A DNA stretch of 8,570 nt from an uncultured Clostridia bacterium (GCA_949746285.1 CATJZH010000151.1:1-8570); one strand, 5' to 3'. Counted from the first letter of the stretch, positions 1 to 5,530 are shown. Numbers and translations are program-made. The notes: a model not told the origin generated them from the letters alone.

Positions 1-199
1 AGTTACTATAGTAGTGTCCTAATTCCTCTGCCAATATTTCTTTTTCTTCAATACTATTAGTTATCTTATCATTATCTAAAGCAATATAATACTTATTATT
101 TATTTCAAATATTCTAGCCTTAACTTTATTCCAATTATAATCTAAAATGTCTATATTTTCATTTTGAGCGATTTTATACATATCTAAAGTACTAATCAT
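1..199 (-). CDS. ImmA/IrrE-family metallopeptidase, C-terminal part outside window
   Basis: Reading leftward from ATG at 199, 66 codons are open to the window edge, so the protein is truncated here by the window only. The product begins MISTLDMYKI and reaches LAEELGHYYSN at residues 56-66, the active-site helix of the ImmA/IrrE (DUF955) family. The usual HExxH zinc motif reads EELGH here, a variant that I recall as common in clostridial phage members. Known ImmA proteins cleave their cognate helix-turn-helix repressor to induce the element. The gene lies 12 nt after the repressor gene, and its ribosome binding site AAGAGG (213-208) overlaps the repressor stop, so the two are one operon. The assignment rests on the motif and the context, because the catalytic C-terminal half is not visible. 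Confidence 0.82.
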   Translation of the reverse strand, partial: MISTLDMYKIAQNENIDILDYNWNKVKARIFEINNKYYIALDNDKITNSIEEKEILAEELGHYYSN

Positions 200-211
200 A
201 AATATAACCTC

Positions 212-598
212 TTATTGTTTGCTTTTTTTCTTTTTATTTTTAATAAATTCAACGAATTGATTTAATTCTTCAATATCATTTTCGTCTAAACCTTCTAAAT
301 CTAAACCTTTATATGAAGCAAAACGAGTAGCATTAAGACTATTAGAAGAAGCAGAAGGTTGTTCTAATTTCATAGGTACATCATATCCCATAAGCCAAAG
401 AGGATTAACATTAAAAATTTCCGAAGCATACTTTACTACAGGAATTTTTGGTGTCATTTCTCCATTCATATATCTATAAATAGTAGATTTACTTTTTATT
501 CCTAACATTTCAGCTAATTTTGATATATCAATACTACTATTTTTTATTAGTTCAGAAAATCTTTTTGCAAATTTTTTTAAAATAATTTCTTCATTCAT
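212..598 (-). CDS. CI/ImmR-like phage repressor (XRE helix-turn-helix)
   Basis: This 128-aa protein has an XRE-type DNA-binding domain at about residues 9-67 (FAKRFSELI, then SKLAEMLGIKSKSTIYRYMNG, the helix-turn-helix, then VVKYASEIFNVNPLWLMGYD). A polar linker follows (78-98), then a short acidic helix (LDENDIEELNQFVEFIKNKKK) typical of repressors that pair with ImmA peptidases. It has no S24/LexA self-cleavage domain, so inactivation is probably by the adjacent ImmA. The start at 598 is supported by AGAGG at 610-606 with 7-nt spacing. It should maintain lysogeny by binding the 15-bp palindromes in the divergent region and repressing rightward transcription, probably also controlling its own promoter. 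Role inferred from fold, position and operator layout. Confidence 0.9.
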   Translation of the reverse strand: MNEEIILKKFAKRFSELIKNSSIDISKLAEMLGIKSKSTIYRYMNGEMTPKIPVVKYASEIFNVNPLWLMGYDVPMKLEQPSASSNSLNATRFASYKGLDLEGLDENDIEELNQFVEFIKNKKKKSKQ

Positions 599-615
599 AT
601 TATCGCCTCTAACAC

Positions 616-644
616 ATTATACACTAATATTTTTCGTTTTGCAA
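616..644 (-). promoter_or_regulatory. Leftward promoter of the repressor-ImmA operon
   Basis: On the minus strand, -35 TTGCAA (644-639) and a perfect -10 TATAAT (621-616) are separated by exactly 17 nt. The expected start of transcription, 6-8 nt beyond the -10, falls at about 610-608, which is the ribosome binding site AGAGG itself. The mRNA leader would therefore be only about 10-12 nt. Operator copy 631-645 overlaps the -35 and spacer, so repressor or Cro-like protein bound there should affect this promoter. Confidence 0.8.
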
Positions 645-645
645 C
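631..645. promoter_or_regulatory. Operator copy 1 (repressor/Cro site)
   Basis: TTTTCGTTTTGCAAC. On the minus strand it matches 12 of 15 positions of the perfect palindrome at 719-733. It overlaps the -35 of the leftward promoter. Its centre is 42 bp from that of copy 2. Confidence 0.65.
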
Positions 646-672
646 TAATTTTTTTAAAAAAAATAATATTTT

Positions 673-687
673 TTTGCGAAAAGCTAT
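673..687. promoter_or_regulatory. Operator copy 2 (repressor/Cro site)
   Basis: TTTGCGAAAAGCTAT has a perfect left half-site TTTGCG-AAA and a degenerate right half, 12 of 15 matches to copy 3. It lies directly upstream of, and by one base overlaps, the TTGACA -35 of the rightward promoter. Confidence 0.6.
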
Positions 688-715
688 TGACAATAAAAAA
701 GAAATGATATATATT
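687..715 (+). promoter_or_regulatory. Rightward early promoter (PR-like)
   Basis: Consensus -35 TTGACA (687-692) is followed after 17 nt by -10 TATATT (710-715, 5 of 6 matches). Transcription should start near 721-723 and give a leader of about 24 nt before the Cro-like start at 746. Operator copies at 673-687 (touching the -35) and 719-733 (covering the start point) bracket it, the arrangement expected for a repressible early promoter. It is the only strong plus-strand promoter that I see, so it may drive the whole rightward operon. Confidence 0.8.
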
Positions 716-718
716 AAA

Positions 719-733
719 TTTGCGAAACGCAAA
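719..733. promoter_or_regulatory. Operator copy 3, perfect palindrome
   Basis: TTTGCGAAACGCAAA: half-sites TTTGCG and CGCAAA are perfect inverted repeats around a 3-nt centre. It covers the predicted start point of the rightward promoter and ends at the ribosome binding site (AAAGGAGGTG, 731-740) of the Cro-like gene. As the best copy, it is the likely primary binding site for the repressor, the Cro-like protein, or both. Confidence 0.75.
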
Positions 734-745
734 GGAGGTGTGAAG

Positions 746-955
746 ATGAAAAAGTATAGAGAATTAGTAGAATTAAAAGGAATATTAAGAGAAAAGAAAA
801 TAAGCTATGAAATTTTAGCAAAACATTTGGAAATGTCAATCAGTGCTTTGTGCAATAAAATCAATGGTAAGTCATTGTTTGATATTCTAGAAGTAAGCAA
901 AATCGTAGAGTTTGTTGGAATAATAAGAGATGAAATACCTAAGTATTTTTTTTAG
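746..955 (+). CDS. Cro-like helix-turn-helix regulator
   Basis: The 69-aa product MKKYRELVELKG... is a small single-domain XRE-type protein with helix-turn-helix residues at about 22-45 (SYEILAKHLEMSISALCNKING). The start at 746 is chosen because AAAGGAGGTG lies 5 nt upstream. A longer frame from TTG at 674 would begin upstream of the promoter -35 and has no ribosome binding site. It is the first gene after the rightward promoter, divergent from the repressor, so a Cro or antirepressor-type role is expected: it would bind the same palindromes and hold down repressor synthesis during lytic growth. An unusually AT-rich end (KYFF, then TAG) closes it. The fold assignment is good; the exact role is inferred from position. 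Confidence 0.8.
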   Translation: MKKYRELVELKGILREKKISYEILAKHLEMSISALCNKINGKSLFDILEVSKIVEFVGIIRDEIPKYFF

Positions 956-962
956 TCTATTA

Positions 963-977
963 GTAGCGAAACGCAAC
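963..977. promoter_or_regulatory. Operator copy 4, downstream of the Cro-like gene
   Basis: GTAGCGAAACGCAAC shares the 11-base core AGCGAAACGCAA region with copy 3 (12 of 15 matches overall) and is a good partial palindrome. It sits 8 bp after the Cro-like stop, in the 122-bp gap before the next gene. I see no convincing promoter there, so it may act as a distal or looping site, or as a roadblock to elongation. Confidence 0.55.
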
Positions 978-1077
978 AAAAGTGATTTGAAATGTATGCA
1001 GAATAAAATAGGGTGACTTTATAGAATTTTATTAAAAAAATTAACCACGACCGATACAAACACGAGGAGGTGAAAAG

Positions 1078-1365
1078 ATGGAAGAGTTAAAACAAACAAT
1101 TATAGAAGCAATAATAGAAGGACACAAAAAAGCTTGTGAAATGGGATATTGTGGAGGAACAACAAATAACGCAAAAGACCCTAATGAATTATTAACAGTA
1201 AAACAAATATGCGAAGAGTTTGATATGGGAGAAAACAAAGTTAGAAAAGTTTTTAACGACCCTGAATTACCAGTTCAAAGATATACAACTCCATTTAAAG
1301 TAACTAGACAAGCTTTTAATAAGTACATAAATGTAAGTCATGACAATTTATGTGAAAGGAAATAA
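1078..1365 (+). CDS. Excisionase/MerR-like DNA-binding protein
   Basis: The 95-aa product has an N-terminal helix (residues 1-22) and a glycine/cysteine turn (GYCGG, 23-27). A MerR/excisionase-type winged helix-turn-helix follows at about residues 38-85: LLTVKQICEEFDMGENKVRKVF (recognition region), then PVQRYTTPFKVTRQAFNKYI (wing and final helix). Proteins of this shape act as phage excisionases or as small early regulators. Without the integrase or att site in view I cannot choose between these. The ribosome binding site AGGAGGTG is at 1065-1072. The 122-bp upstream gap holds operator copy 4 but no other gene. A GAAAGGA near its 3' end probably serves as the ribosome binding site of the next small ORF. 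Confidence 0.72.
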   Translation: MEELKQTIIEAIIEGHKKACEMGYCGGTTNNAKDPNELLTVKQICEEFDMGENKVRKVFNDPELPVQRYTTPFKVTRQAFNKYINVSHDNLCERK

Positions 1366-1369
1366 ACAA

Positions 1370-1498
1370 ATGAAAGAGTTAAAACAAGAATTTTTACTTA
1401 TTACAGAAAACCCAGAATTAATTTTACTACTATTAACAATTATAGGAATATTACCAGCTATTTGCTGTGGAATATTATTTAAAATATTTGGATTATGA
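1370..1498 (+). CDS. 42-aa single-helix membrane peptide
   Basis: An ORF too short for most gene finders. The 42-aa product starts MKELKQEFLLITENPE, then has one hydrophobic segment at about residues 16-38 (LILLLLTIIGILPAICC), and ends with KIFGL. The charged N-terminus and basic C-terminus fit a small single-pass inner-membrane peptide. The start is 4 nt after the previous stop, with AAAGGA at 1355-1360 as ribosome binding site. The next gene's ribosome binding site begins immediately after the stop, so the ORF fills an otherwise empty 146-nt gap. It is the only gene here ending in TGA. I do not recognise a family; holin-like or immunity roles are possible but unsupported. Confidence 0.6.
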   Translation: MKELKQEFLLITENPELILLLLTIIGILPAICCGILFKIFGL

Positions 1499-1511
1499 AA
1501 GGAGGAGAAAA

Positions 1512-1760
1512 ATGTTGGAAGCATTATTAAATGTATTTTTATATATACCCAGAAAAATATATGCTCATTTTGATGAGTTTAACTGTTTAAAACAAGAAAG
1601 AATAGAACAAGACATAATTATTGATAATCAAAACAAACTTTTAAAAAGAATAGCAAACGAATGCAATTACAATATGAGAAATAATAACTATGGAAACAGT
1701 TATAGCGGTTTTAATAAAATCAAAGAACTAGCCCAAGTGTTCCCCCAAGAACAAGACTAG
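1512..1760 (+). CDS. Hypothetical phage protein, 82 aa
   Basis: The product MLEALLNVFLYIPRKIYAHF... has an amphipathic, moderately hydrophobic N-terminus (residues 1-20). A helical middle (DEFNCLKQERIEQDIIIDNQ, 21-40) is probably a short coiled coil. An asparagine/glycine/serine-rich stretch (NYNMRNNNYGNSYSG, 52-66) follows, then a short C-terminal tail. I do not recognise it. The start at 1512 is set by AAAGGAGGAG 4-5 nt upstream. The same frame extends back to a GTG at 1467, but that would overlap the preceding small membrane ORF and lacks a ribosome binding site. A 76-bp AT-rich gap follows it. Confidence 0.65.
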   Translation: MLEALLNVFLYIPRKIYAHFDEFNCLKQERIEQDIIIDNQNKLLKRIANECNYNMRNNNYGNSYSGFNKIKELAQVFPQEQD

Positions 1761-1836
1761 TTCAAATGACAATTTATTATATGCTCTTTAAATATATTAA
1801 CATAATATTTAATAAAAGTCAAGAAAGGAAGAAAAA

Positions 1837-2094
1837 ATGAAACGAATATATAGATTAAATTCAAACATAAATGAAGAAATGGATTATGAAGAAGCTACAG
1901 AATACTTACAAGAACATTTACATTTTACTTTAGACAATACATTAAATTTACGAGCTATAGTAAAACAAAATGAACTAATAGAAGTGCTGTTAGAAGCCTA
2001 TTTTATAACAGAAGAAATAGAAGAAAATAAGGATATGTGGCAAGACGATATAAAAGAACGAGAATTAGAATATAGGGAAGTGCAAGGATTTTAA
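1837..2094 (+). CDS. Hypothetical acidic phage protein, 85 aa
   Basis: A strongly acidic, predicted all-helical 85-aa protein (MKRIYRLNSNINEEMDYEEA...). Glu-rich runs lie at residues 13-19 and 57-64 (FITEEIEENKD), and it ends with KERELEYREVQGF. There is no membrane segment, metal-binding cluster or recognisable motif. AAGGAA at 1825-1830 gives a ribosome binding site with 6-nt spacing. It immediately precedes the Sak4-like ATPase gene (14-nt gap containing AAAGGAGG), so it is co-transcribed with the recombination genes. A role as an accessory or DNA-mimic protein would be guesswork. Confidence 0.7.
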   Translation: MKRIYRLNSNINEEMDYEEATEYLQEHLHFTLDNTLNLRAIVKQNELIEVLLEAYFITEEIEENKDMWQDDIKERELEYREVQGF

Positions 2095-2108
2095 AGGAGG
2101 AACTTAAA

Positions 2109-3062
2109 ATGATTAAAAAACCAGCAGAAATGATAAATACAGAGAATAAATTTAGGGTACTTATAGCAGGTTACCCAGGAATAGGAAAAACAACATTAGG
2201 ACTATCAGCACCGAAGCCATTATTGATAGATACGGACTTTGGAGCAAATAGAATTATAGATAGGTTACAAACAGACTGTATGCAACCTAATACATATCAA
2301 GAATTATTAAATGATTTAACAGTTGAAAACTTAAAAAATTATGAAACATTAGTTGTTGATACTGGAGGAAAGTTAGTAGATTTAATAAAAACACATGCAA
2401 TTAAGTTAGATAGTAAAAATAGTAAGAAAGATGGAAGTTTGAGTTTGCAAGGTTATGGAGCAGCAAAACAATTATTCAGTGATTTTGCCTATAATGTTCA
2501 CTACATATTAAAAAAGCATCTGGTAATTATATTCCATGTTACTGAGGACAAGCAAGACGAGGAAACTAAATTAAGAATACTAGTAGATGGTAGCACGAAA
2601 AACACAGTATGGCAAGAAATGGACATTGGAGGATTTATTGAAAAGAAAAATGGAAAAAGAGAAATAGGATTTGAACCATGTGAAAGATATTTTGCAAAAA
2701 GAACTCAAGGAGTAAATGCAACATATAACATACCAGAACTACCAAACGGAGTAACAGGAGATTTCTTAACAAAATTATTTGAAACAATGGATACTTATAC
2801 AAAAGAGGTAGGAGCAAAAGCACAAGAACAGCAAAAAGAATGTGCAGAACTAGTAAATCAATATGCAGAAATAATAAACAATATGACAATAGAAAATACA
2901 AATGAAGTAATGGAACAGATTAAGGCAATAGATAATCATATCTTAACAAGCGAAAAAGAAATAAAAGCACATTTTGCAGACAAGATAAAAGAACTAAATA
3001 TGCAATGGAATAAAGAAACAAAACAATATGAAGTGAAACAAGAGGTAGGAACAAATGAATAA
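2109..3062 (+). CDS. Sak4-like RecA-fold ATPase (phage recombinase, AAA_24 type)
   Basis: The 317-aa ATP-binding protein has a clear Walker A motif GYPGIGKTT at residues 21-29 and a Walker B-like strand TLVVDT at 80-85 (Asp84). A conserved LIDTDFGANRI follows the first helix, and a later hydrophobic strand (HLVIIFHVTED, 137-147) fits sensor/strand 4. This is the profile of phage nucleotide-binding proteins such as Sak4, a minimal RecA-core single-strand annealing recombinase that works with SSB. The core ends near residue 225. Residues 230-317 are a helical, Glu/Lys-rich extension not needed by the minimal family. The ribosome binding site AAAGGAGG precedes ATG at 2109. A nuclease gene and an SSB gene follow in the operon, as expected for a recombination module. 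Its stop overlaps the next start by 8 nt. Confidence 0.82.
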   Translation: MIKKPAEMINTENKFRVLIAGYPGIGKTTLGLSAPKPLLIDTDFGANRIIDRLQTDCMQPNTYQELLNDLTVENLKNYETLVVDTGGKLVDLIKTHAIKLDSKNSKKDGSLSLQGYGAAKQLFSDFAYNVHYILKKHLVIIFHVTEDKQDEETKLRILVDGSTKNTVWQEMDIGGFIEKKNGKREIGFEPCERYFAKRTQGVNATYNIPELPNGVTGDFLTKLFETMDTYTKEVGAKAQEQQKECAELVNQYAEIINNMTIENTNEVMEQIKAIDNHILTSEKEIKAHFADKIKELNMQWNKETKQYEVKQEVGTNE

Positions 3063-3672
3063 AATAATATTAAGTTTATTTGATTTAACAGGAAATTGGA
3101 GTAAACCATATAAAGAAAATGGTTATGAAGTAATACAAATAGATTTACAACTTGGAACAGATATAATGACTTGGGATTATAAACAAATACCTAAAGAACA
3201 AGTATATGGAATATTATCAGCTTGTCCTTGTACAGATTTTGCATTATCTGGAGCAAGACATTTTGCAAGAAAAGACAAAGATGGAAGTACAGAAAAAAGC
3301 AAGCAATTAGTATATAAAACATTAGAAATAGTTGATTATTTTAAACCTAAATTTTGGGTAGTTGAAAATCCAATGTCAAGAATACATAAATGTTGTCCAA
3401 AACTAGGACAAGTTAAATTTAAGTTTAATCCTTGCGATTTTGCAGGATACTGTACAGATAAAACAGAACAGCAAGAAAATAGATATAATAAGGCAACTTG
3501 GCTATGGGGAAATTTTAACAACCCTATTTCAAAAAGATTAGAACCATTACAAAAAGAAAGCCCAATATGGAAAAATCCTTTAAAGTTGCCTTATGGAAGT
3601 ATAGAACTTCAAAATTGGAGAAGTAAAACACCAATGGGATTTGCTTATGCTTTTTATGAAGCAAATAAATAA
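3055..3672 (+). CDS. Compact Dcm-like DNA methyltransferase family protein
   Basis: The 205-aa protein has cytosine-C5-methyltransferase-like landmarks in order. Residues 6-19 (LSLFDLTGNWSKPY) resemble the AdoMet-binding motif I, and VIQID (26-30) ends strand 2. ACPCTDFALSG (56-66) resembles motif IV with candidate catalytic Cys59. VVENP (102-106) stands for motif VI, ENV in classic enzymes. KTPMGFAYAFYEAN (191-204) matches the C-terminal signature of the small phage branch. At 205 aa it lacks room for the target-recognition domain of normal enzymes (usually over 300 aa). A Cys-rich segment lies at 113-133. It overlaps the Sak4-like stop by 8 nt (ATGAATAA), suggesting translational coupling. 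The likely role is DNA modification against host restriction; whether it methylates DNA is unproven. Confidence 0.75.
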   Translation: MNKIILSLFDLTGNWSKPYKENGYEVIQIDLQLGTDIMTWDYKQIPKEQVYGILSACPCTDFALSGARHFARKDKDGSTEKSKQLVYKTLEIVDYFKPKFWVVENPMSRIHKCCPKLGQVKFKFNPCDFAGYCTDKTEQQENRYNKATWLWGNFNNPISKRLEPLQKESPIWKNPLKLPYGSIELQNWRSKTPMGFAYAFYEANK

Positions 3673-3687
3673 TAGGAGGTATGAATA

Positions 3688-3996
3688 GTGAGTAAAAAAG
3701 GTTTTGATTTTAATTTAGAAATAGAAAATGTAAAAGATGATGAAAAATTTAATAACGATAAAATGATAAAAGAAATACAAGAATTAGTTGATAATACTCT
3801 ATTTCCAATTAAAGAAATAGGCTTTTATGAGAATACTGGAAATTTTGCAGTAGAAGGACAAATTTGTAGAGAAACAAAAAAAGAAGCTGAAGCAGAATAT
3901 ACAATATTTAAAGAAAAATTATTACGAATTTTAAAAAAATATTATCAAAAGATAAAAGCAATAGACAGAATGAAATTGTATTTTACAAAAATATAG
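3688..3996 (+). CDS. Hypothetical phage protein, 102 aa, GTG start
   Basis: The product (MSKKGFDFNLEIENVKDDEK...) is unrecognised. An acidic N-terminal third is followed by a likely strand pair (PIKEIGFYENTGNFAVEGQI, 40-59). A long basic helix follows (KKEAEAEYTIFKEKLLRILKKYYQKIKAI, positions about 64-92). GTG at 3688 is chosen as start because AGGAGGT (3674-3680) lies 7 nt upstream; the ATG at 3681 in another frame hits a stop after four codons. It sits between the methyltransferase and the nuclease genes, 10 nt before the latter, within the recombination module, and may be an accessory to either neighbour. Confidence 0.75.
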   Translation: MSKKGFDFNLEIENVKDDEKFNNDKMIKEIQELVDNTLFPIKEIGFYENTGNFAVEGQICRETKKEAEAEYTIFKEKLLRILKKYYQKIKAIDRMKLYFTKI

Positions 3997-4006
3997 GAGG
4001 TTTAAT

Positions 4007-4597
4007 ATGGCATTATATTATATTACACCGACCTTATTAAACAGTTGGTCTTACTGTATCAAAAATGGAACACTAGAAGATTTTATAAAAGTATTAAATA
4101 AAGAACCTTTTGAAGATATAGAAAGCATAATAAAAGGTAAAGAATTTGAAGCATATATGCAAGAAAATAACGAAGAAACCAAGAACGGAGCATATCAAGT
4201 AAAAGTTAGTAAAGAGTATGGAGATTATCTACTATATGGGATTATAGACTGCTTAAAAGGTGGAGTAATCTACGACTATAAATATACTAAAAATTATGAT
4301 GTAGGAAAGTTCTTTAATAATCATCAAACACTTATGTATTTAGAAGCTGTACCAGAAGCAAGTAAGATGGTGTATTTGATAACTAATAAGTTTGACAAAG
4401 AAATACCTTTATCAGCACCATTAAACTATGAATATTGTGGAGAATATGAGTACAAAGTAGGAGACATATTTAGAGAAGAATACACAAAAGATATGTTCCT
4501 AGAAACAATACATAGCATATTACATAAATTTGAAAGCTGGCTAAAACAATATAACTTATTTGATTTATATGCAGAAAAATGGAAATGTAAATATTAG
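4007..4597 (+). CDS. PD-(D/E)XK (RecB/Cas4-like) phage exonuclease
   Basis: The 196-aa product shows the PD-(D/E)XK nuclease core: GKEFE (44-48, first helix acidic residue), GIID (78-81, metal-binding Asp81), YDYK (89-92, Asp90 and Lys92 forming D-x-K), and QTLMY (107-111, the QxxxY motif of RecB-family nucleases). The N-terminal TPTLLNSWSYC (8-17) resembles the start of Cas4/RecB-like nucleases, but the C-terminal cysteine cluster of iron-sulphur members is absent. Such enzymes resect double-strand ends to give single strands for a phage annealase. With the Sak4-like ATPase and SSB nearby, a two- or three-part recombination system is the natural reading. AGGAGG lies upstream of ATG 4007. Polarity and substrate are not visible from sequence. 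Confidence 0.8.
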   Translation: MALYYITPTLLNSWSYCIKNGTLEDFIKVLNKEPFEDIESIIKGKEFEAYMQENNEETKNGAYQVKVSKEYGDYLLYGIIDCLKGGVIYDYKYTKNYDVGKFFNNHQTLMYLEAVPEASKMVYLITNKFDKEIPLSAPLNYEYCGEYEYKVGDIFREEYTKDMFLETIHSILHKFESWLKQYNLFDLYAEKWKCKY

Positions 4598-4606
4598 GAG
4601 GAAAGA

Positions 4607-4918
4607 ATGGATAATATTTTAAAAAACTTTTGGTTAAATGGGGGAGCATTAAGAGGAATGGCTGAAAGAGAGCAACAAGAAAAAAATAAAGATGTATTGA
4701 ATACCAAAATAAATGAGTATACAGTAGATAGTTGTTATACATTTGATGAAGGATATGAAACAGCAATTAAATATAAAGAAAAAGATTGGGTTATTACACA
4801 AAGATACTCAAATAAAGAAGAGATACAAAAAGGTCATCAAAATTGGTGCGATTTTTGTAAAGATAATCCAACACAAGTATATTCAGTTCAAATGTGCGAA
4901 ATGGAAAGCTTAGTTTAG
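4607..4918 (+). CDS. Conserved phage hypothetical protein, 103 aa
   Basis: The N-terminal part (MDNILKNFWLNGGALRGMAE...) is followed by a domain at about residues 43-103. Its core, GYETAIKYKEKDWVITQRYS (49-68), looks like a two-strand segment, and KGHQNWCDFCKDNPTQVYS follows. I recognise this last part as a type frequent in phage early regions (an ETA...V..RY....A..GH..W pattern) without a known function. Cys81 and Cys84 could be a half metal site, but no second pair is nearby except Cys97. The ribosome binding site TTAGGAGG is directly before ATG 4607, and the stop overlaps the ribosome binding site of the next gene. Position among the recombination genes suggests co-expression only. Confidence 0.78.
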   Translation: MDNILKNFWLNGGALRGMAEREQQEKNKDVLNTKINEYTVDSCYTFDEGYETAIKYKEKDWVITQRYSNKEEIQKGHQNWCDFCKDNPTQVYSVQMCEMESLV

Positions 4919-4932
4919 GAGGAAATAAATTT

Positions 4933-5124
4933 ATGAAAAGATTGTTTAAAGCAATATTAAAAGCAGTTGTATTTCTAGTTTTAATATTAGTAGCAAATTT
5001 TATATTAGATTTTATTGCAAGTTTAGCACCTTGGATAGTACCAGTATTGTTAGTATTAGCGATTATAGCTTTAATAACAATGTATTATTTACAAGATAAA
5101 CAGAAGGAGGAAGATGATGAATAA
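4933..5124 (+). CDS. Small two-helix membrane protein upstream of SSB
   Basis: The 63-aa protein MKRLFKAILKAVVFLVLILV... has two strongly hydrophobic segments, about residues 9-29 and 33-52, split by a short turn around LAPW. A basic start and an acidic tail (QDKQKEEDDE) fit a small hairpin integral membrane protein. ATG 4933 is preferred to an in-frame ATG at 4894 because TAGGAGGA (4916-4923) precedes it and the longer frame would run into the previous gene. Its last 8 nt overlap the SSB start (5117), suggesting coupled translation. I do not recognise the family. Holin-like, superinfection-exclusion or membrane-anchoring roles are possible. Confidence 0.72.
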   Translation: MKRLFKAILKAVVFLVLILVANFILDFIASLAPWIVPVLLVLAIIALITMYYLQDKQKEEDDE

Positions 5125-5530
5125 AGTAGCATTATTAGGTCGCTTGACTGCTGACCCAGAAACTAGATATACACAAACAAACAACACACAAGTAACAACA
5201 TTTACACTAGCAGTAAATAGAAGATTTGCAAAAGAAGGAGAAAAACAAGCAGATTTTATATACATAACAGCTTGGAGTAAGACAGCAGAGTTTTGTAGTA
5301 AGTATTTTAGAAAAGGTCAACAAGTAGCAATAGTAGGAAGATTAGAACAACACGAATGGGAGAATACAGAAGGCAAGAAACAAAACAAGACTCAAGTTGT
5401 GGCTGAGGAAGTATACTTTGCAGATAGCAAAACAACAGGACAAGCAGATACAAGTATTTTAAATGCTAAAACACCAGTGAATACAAATGATAATTTTGAA
5501 ATTACATCAGATGATGATTTACCATTTTAG
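5117..5530 (+). CDS. ssb: Single-stranded DNA-binding protein
   Basis: The 137-aa SSB has an OB-fold at residues 1-103: MNKVALLGRLTADPETRYT, then TFTLAVNRRF, then DFIYITAWSKTAEFCSKYFRKGQQVAIVGRL, then VVAEEVYF. A short, variable polar linker follows, and the diagnostic acidic tip SDDDLPF is at the very C-terminus (131-137), which recruits partner proteins. Of two consecutive ATGs (5114 and 5117) the second is chosen because family members start MNKV and its distance from AAGGAGG (5104-5110) is better. It protects single strands during phage replication and is the known partner of Sak4-type annealases. It overlaps the membrane-protein stop by 8 nt. This is the most secure call in the window. 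Confidence 0.96.
   Translation: MNKVALLGRLTADPETRYTQTNNTQVTTFTLAVNRRFAKEGEKQADFIYITAWSKTAEFCSKYFRKGQQVAIVGRLEQHEWENTEGKKQNKTQVVAEEVYFADSKTTGQADTSILNAKTPVNTNDNFEITSDDDLPF

Noticed and set aside
674..745. N-terminal extension of the Cro-like gene from TTG at 674
   Set aside because: It would start upstream of the promoter and operator, has no ribosome binding site, and ATG 746 has an ideal one.
1002..1033. Inverted repeat AATAAAAT...ATTTTATT followed by A-run as a possible terminator
   Set aside because: The stem contains only A-T pairs, the loop is 16 nt and there is no T-run on the transcribed plus strand, so it is unlikely to terminate.
1496..1498. Possible TGA recoding (TGA is used as a stop only once)
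   Set aside because: Trp is encoded by TGG throughout, and reading through this TGA gives an unlikely tail that overlaps a good ribosome binding site and gene start; rarity of TGA fits AT-rich stop preference.
1761..1836. Internal promoter in the 76-bp AT-rich gap
   Set aside because: ATGACA (1766-1771) has no adequate -10 at 17 nt (TAAATA, 3 of 6), so it cannot be supported.
2635..2901. Leucine-rich minus-strand ORFs (also 1041-1238, 3336-3521, 4470-4766, 5685-5981, 6857-7213, 7790-7987, 8060-8296)
   Set aside because: They are antisense shadows of plus-strand genes, lack ribosome binding sites, and show Leu/Phe/Ile-rich composition expected from reversed A-rich coding sequence.
4893..4907. 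Fifth operator-like match (12 of 15) TGTGCGAAATGGAAA
   Set aside because: It lies inside the 3' end of a coding gene with no promoter nearby, and the right half-site is poor, so a chance match in coding sequence is more likely.
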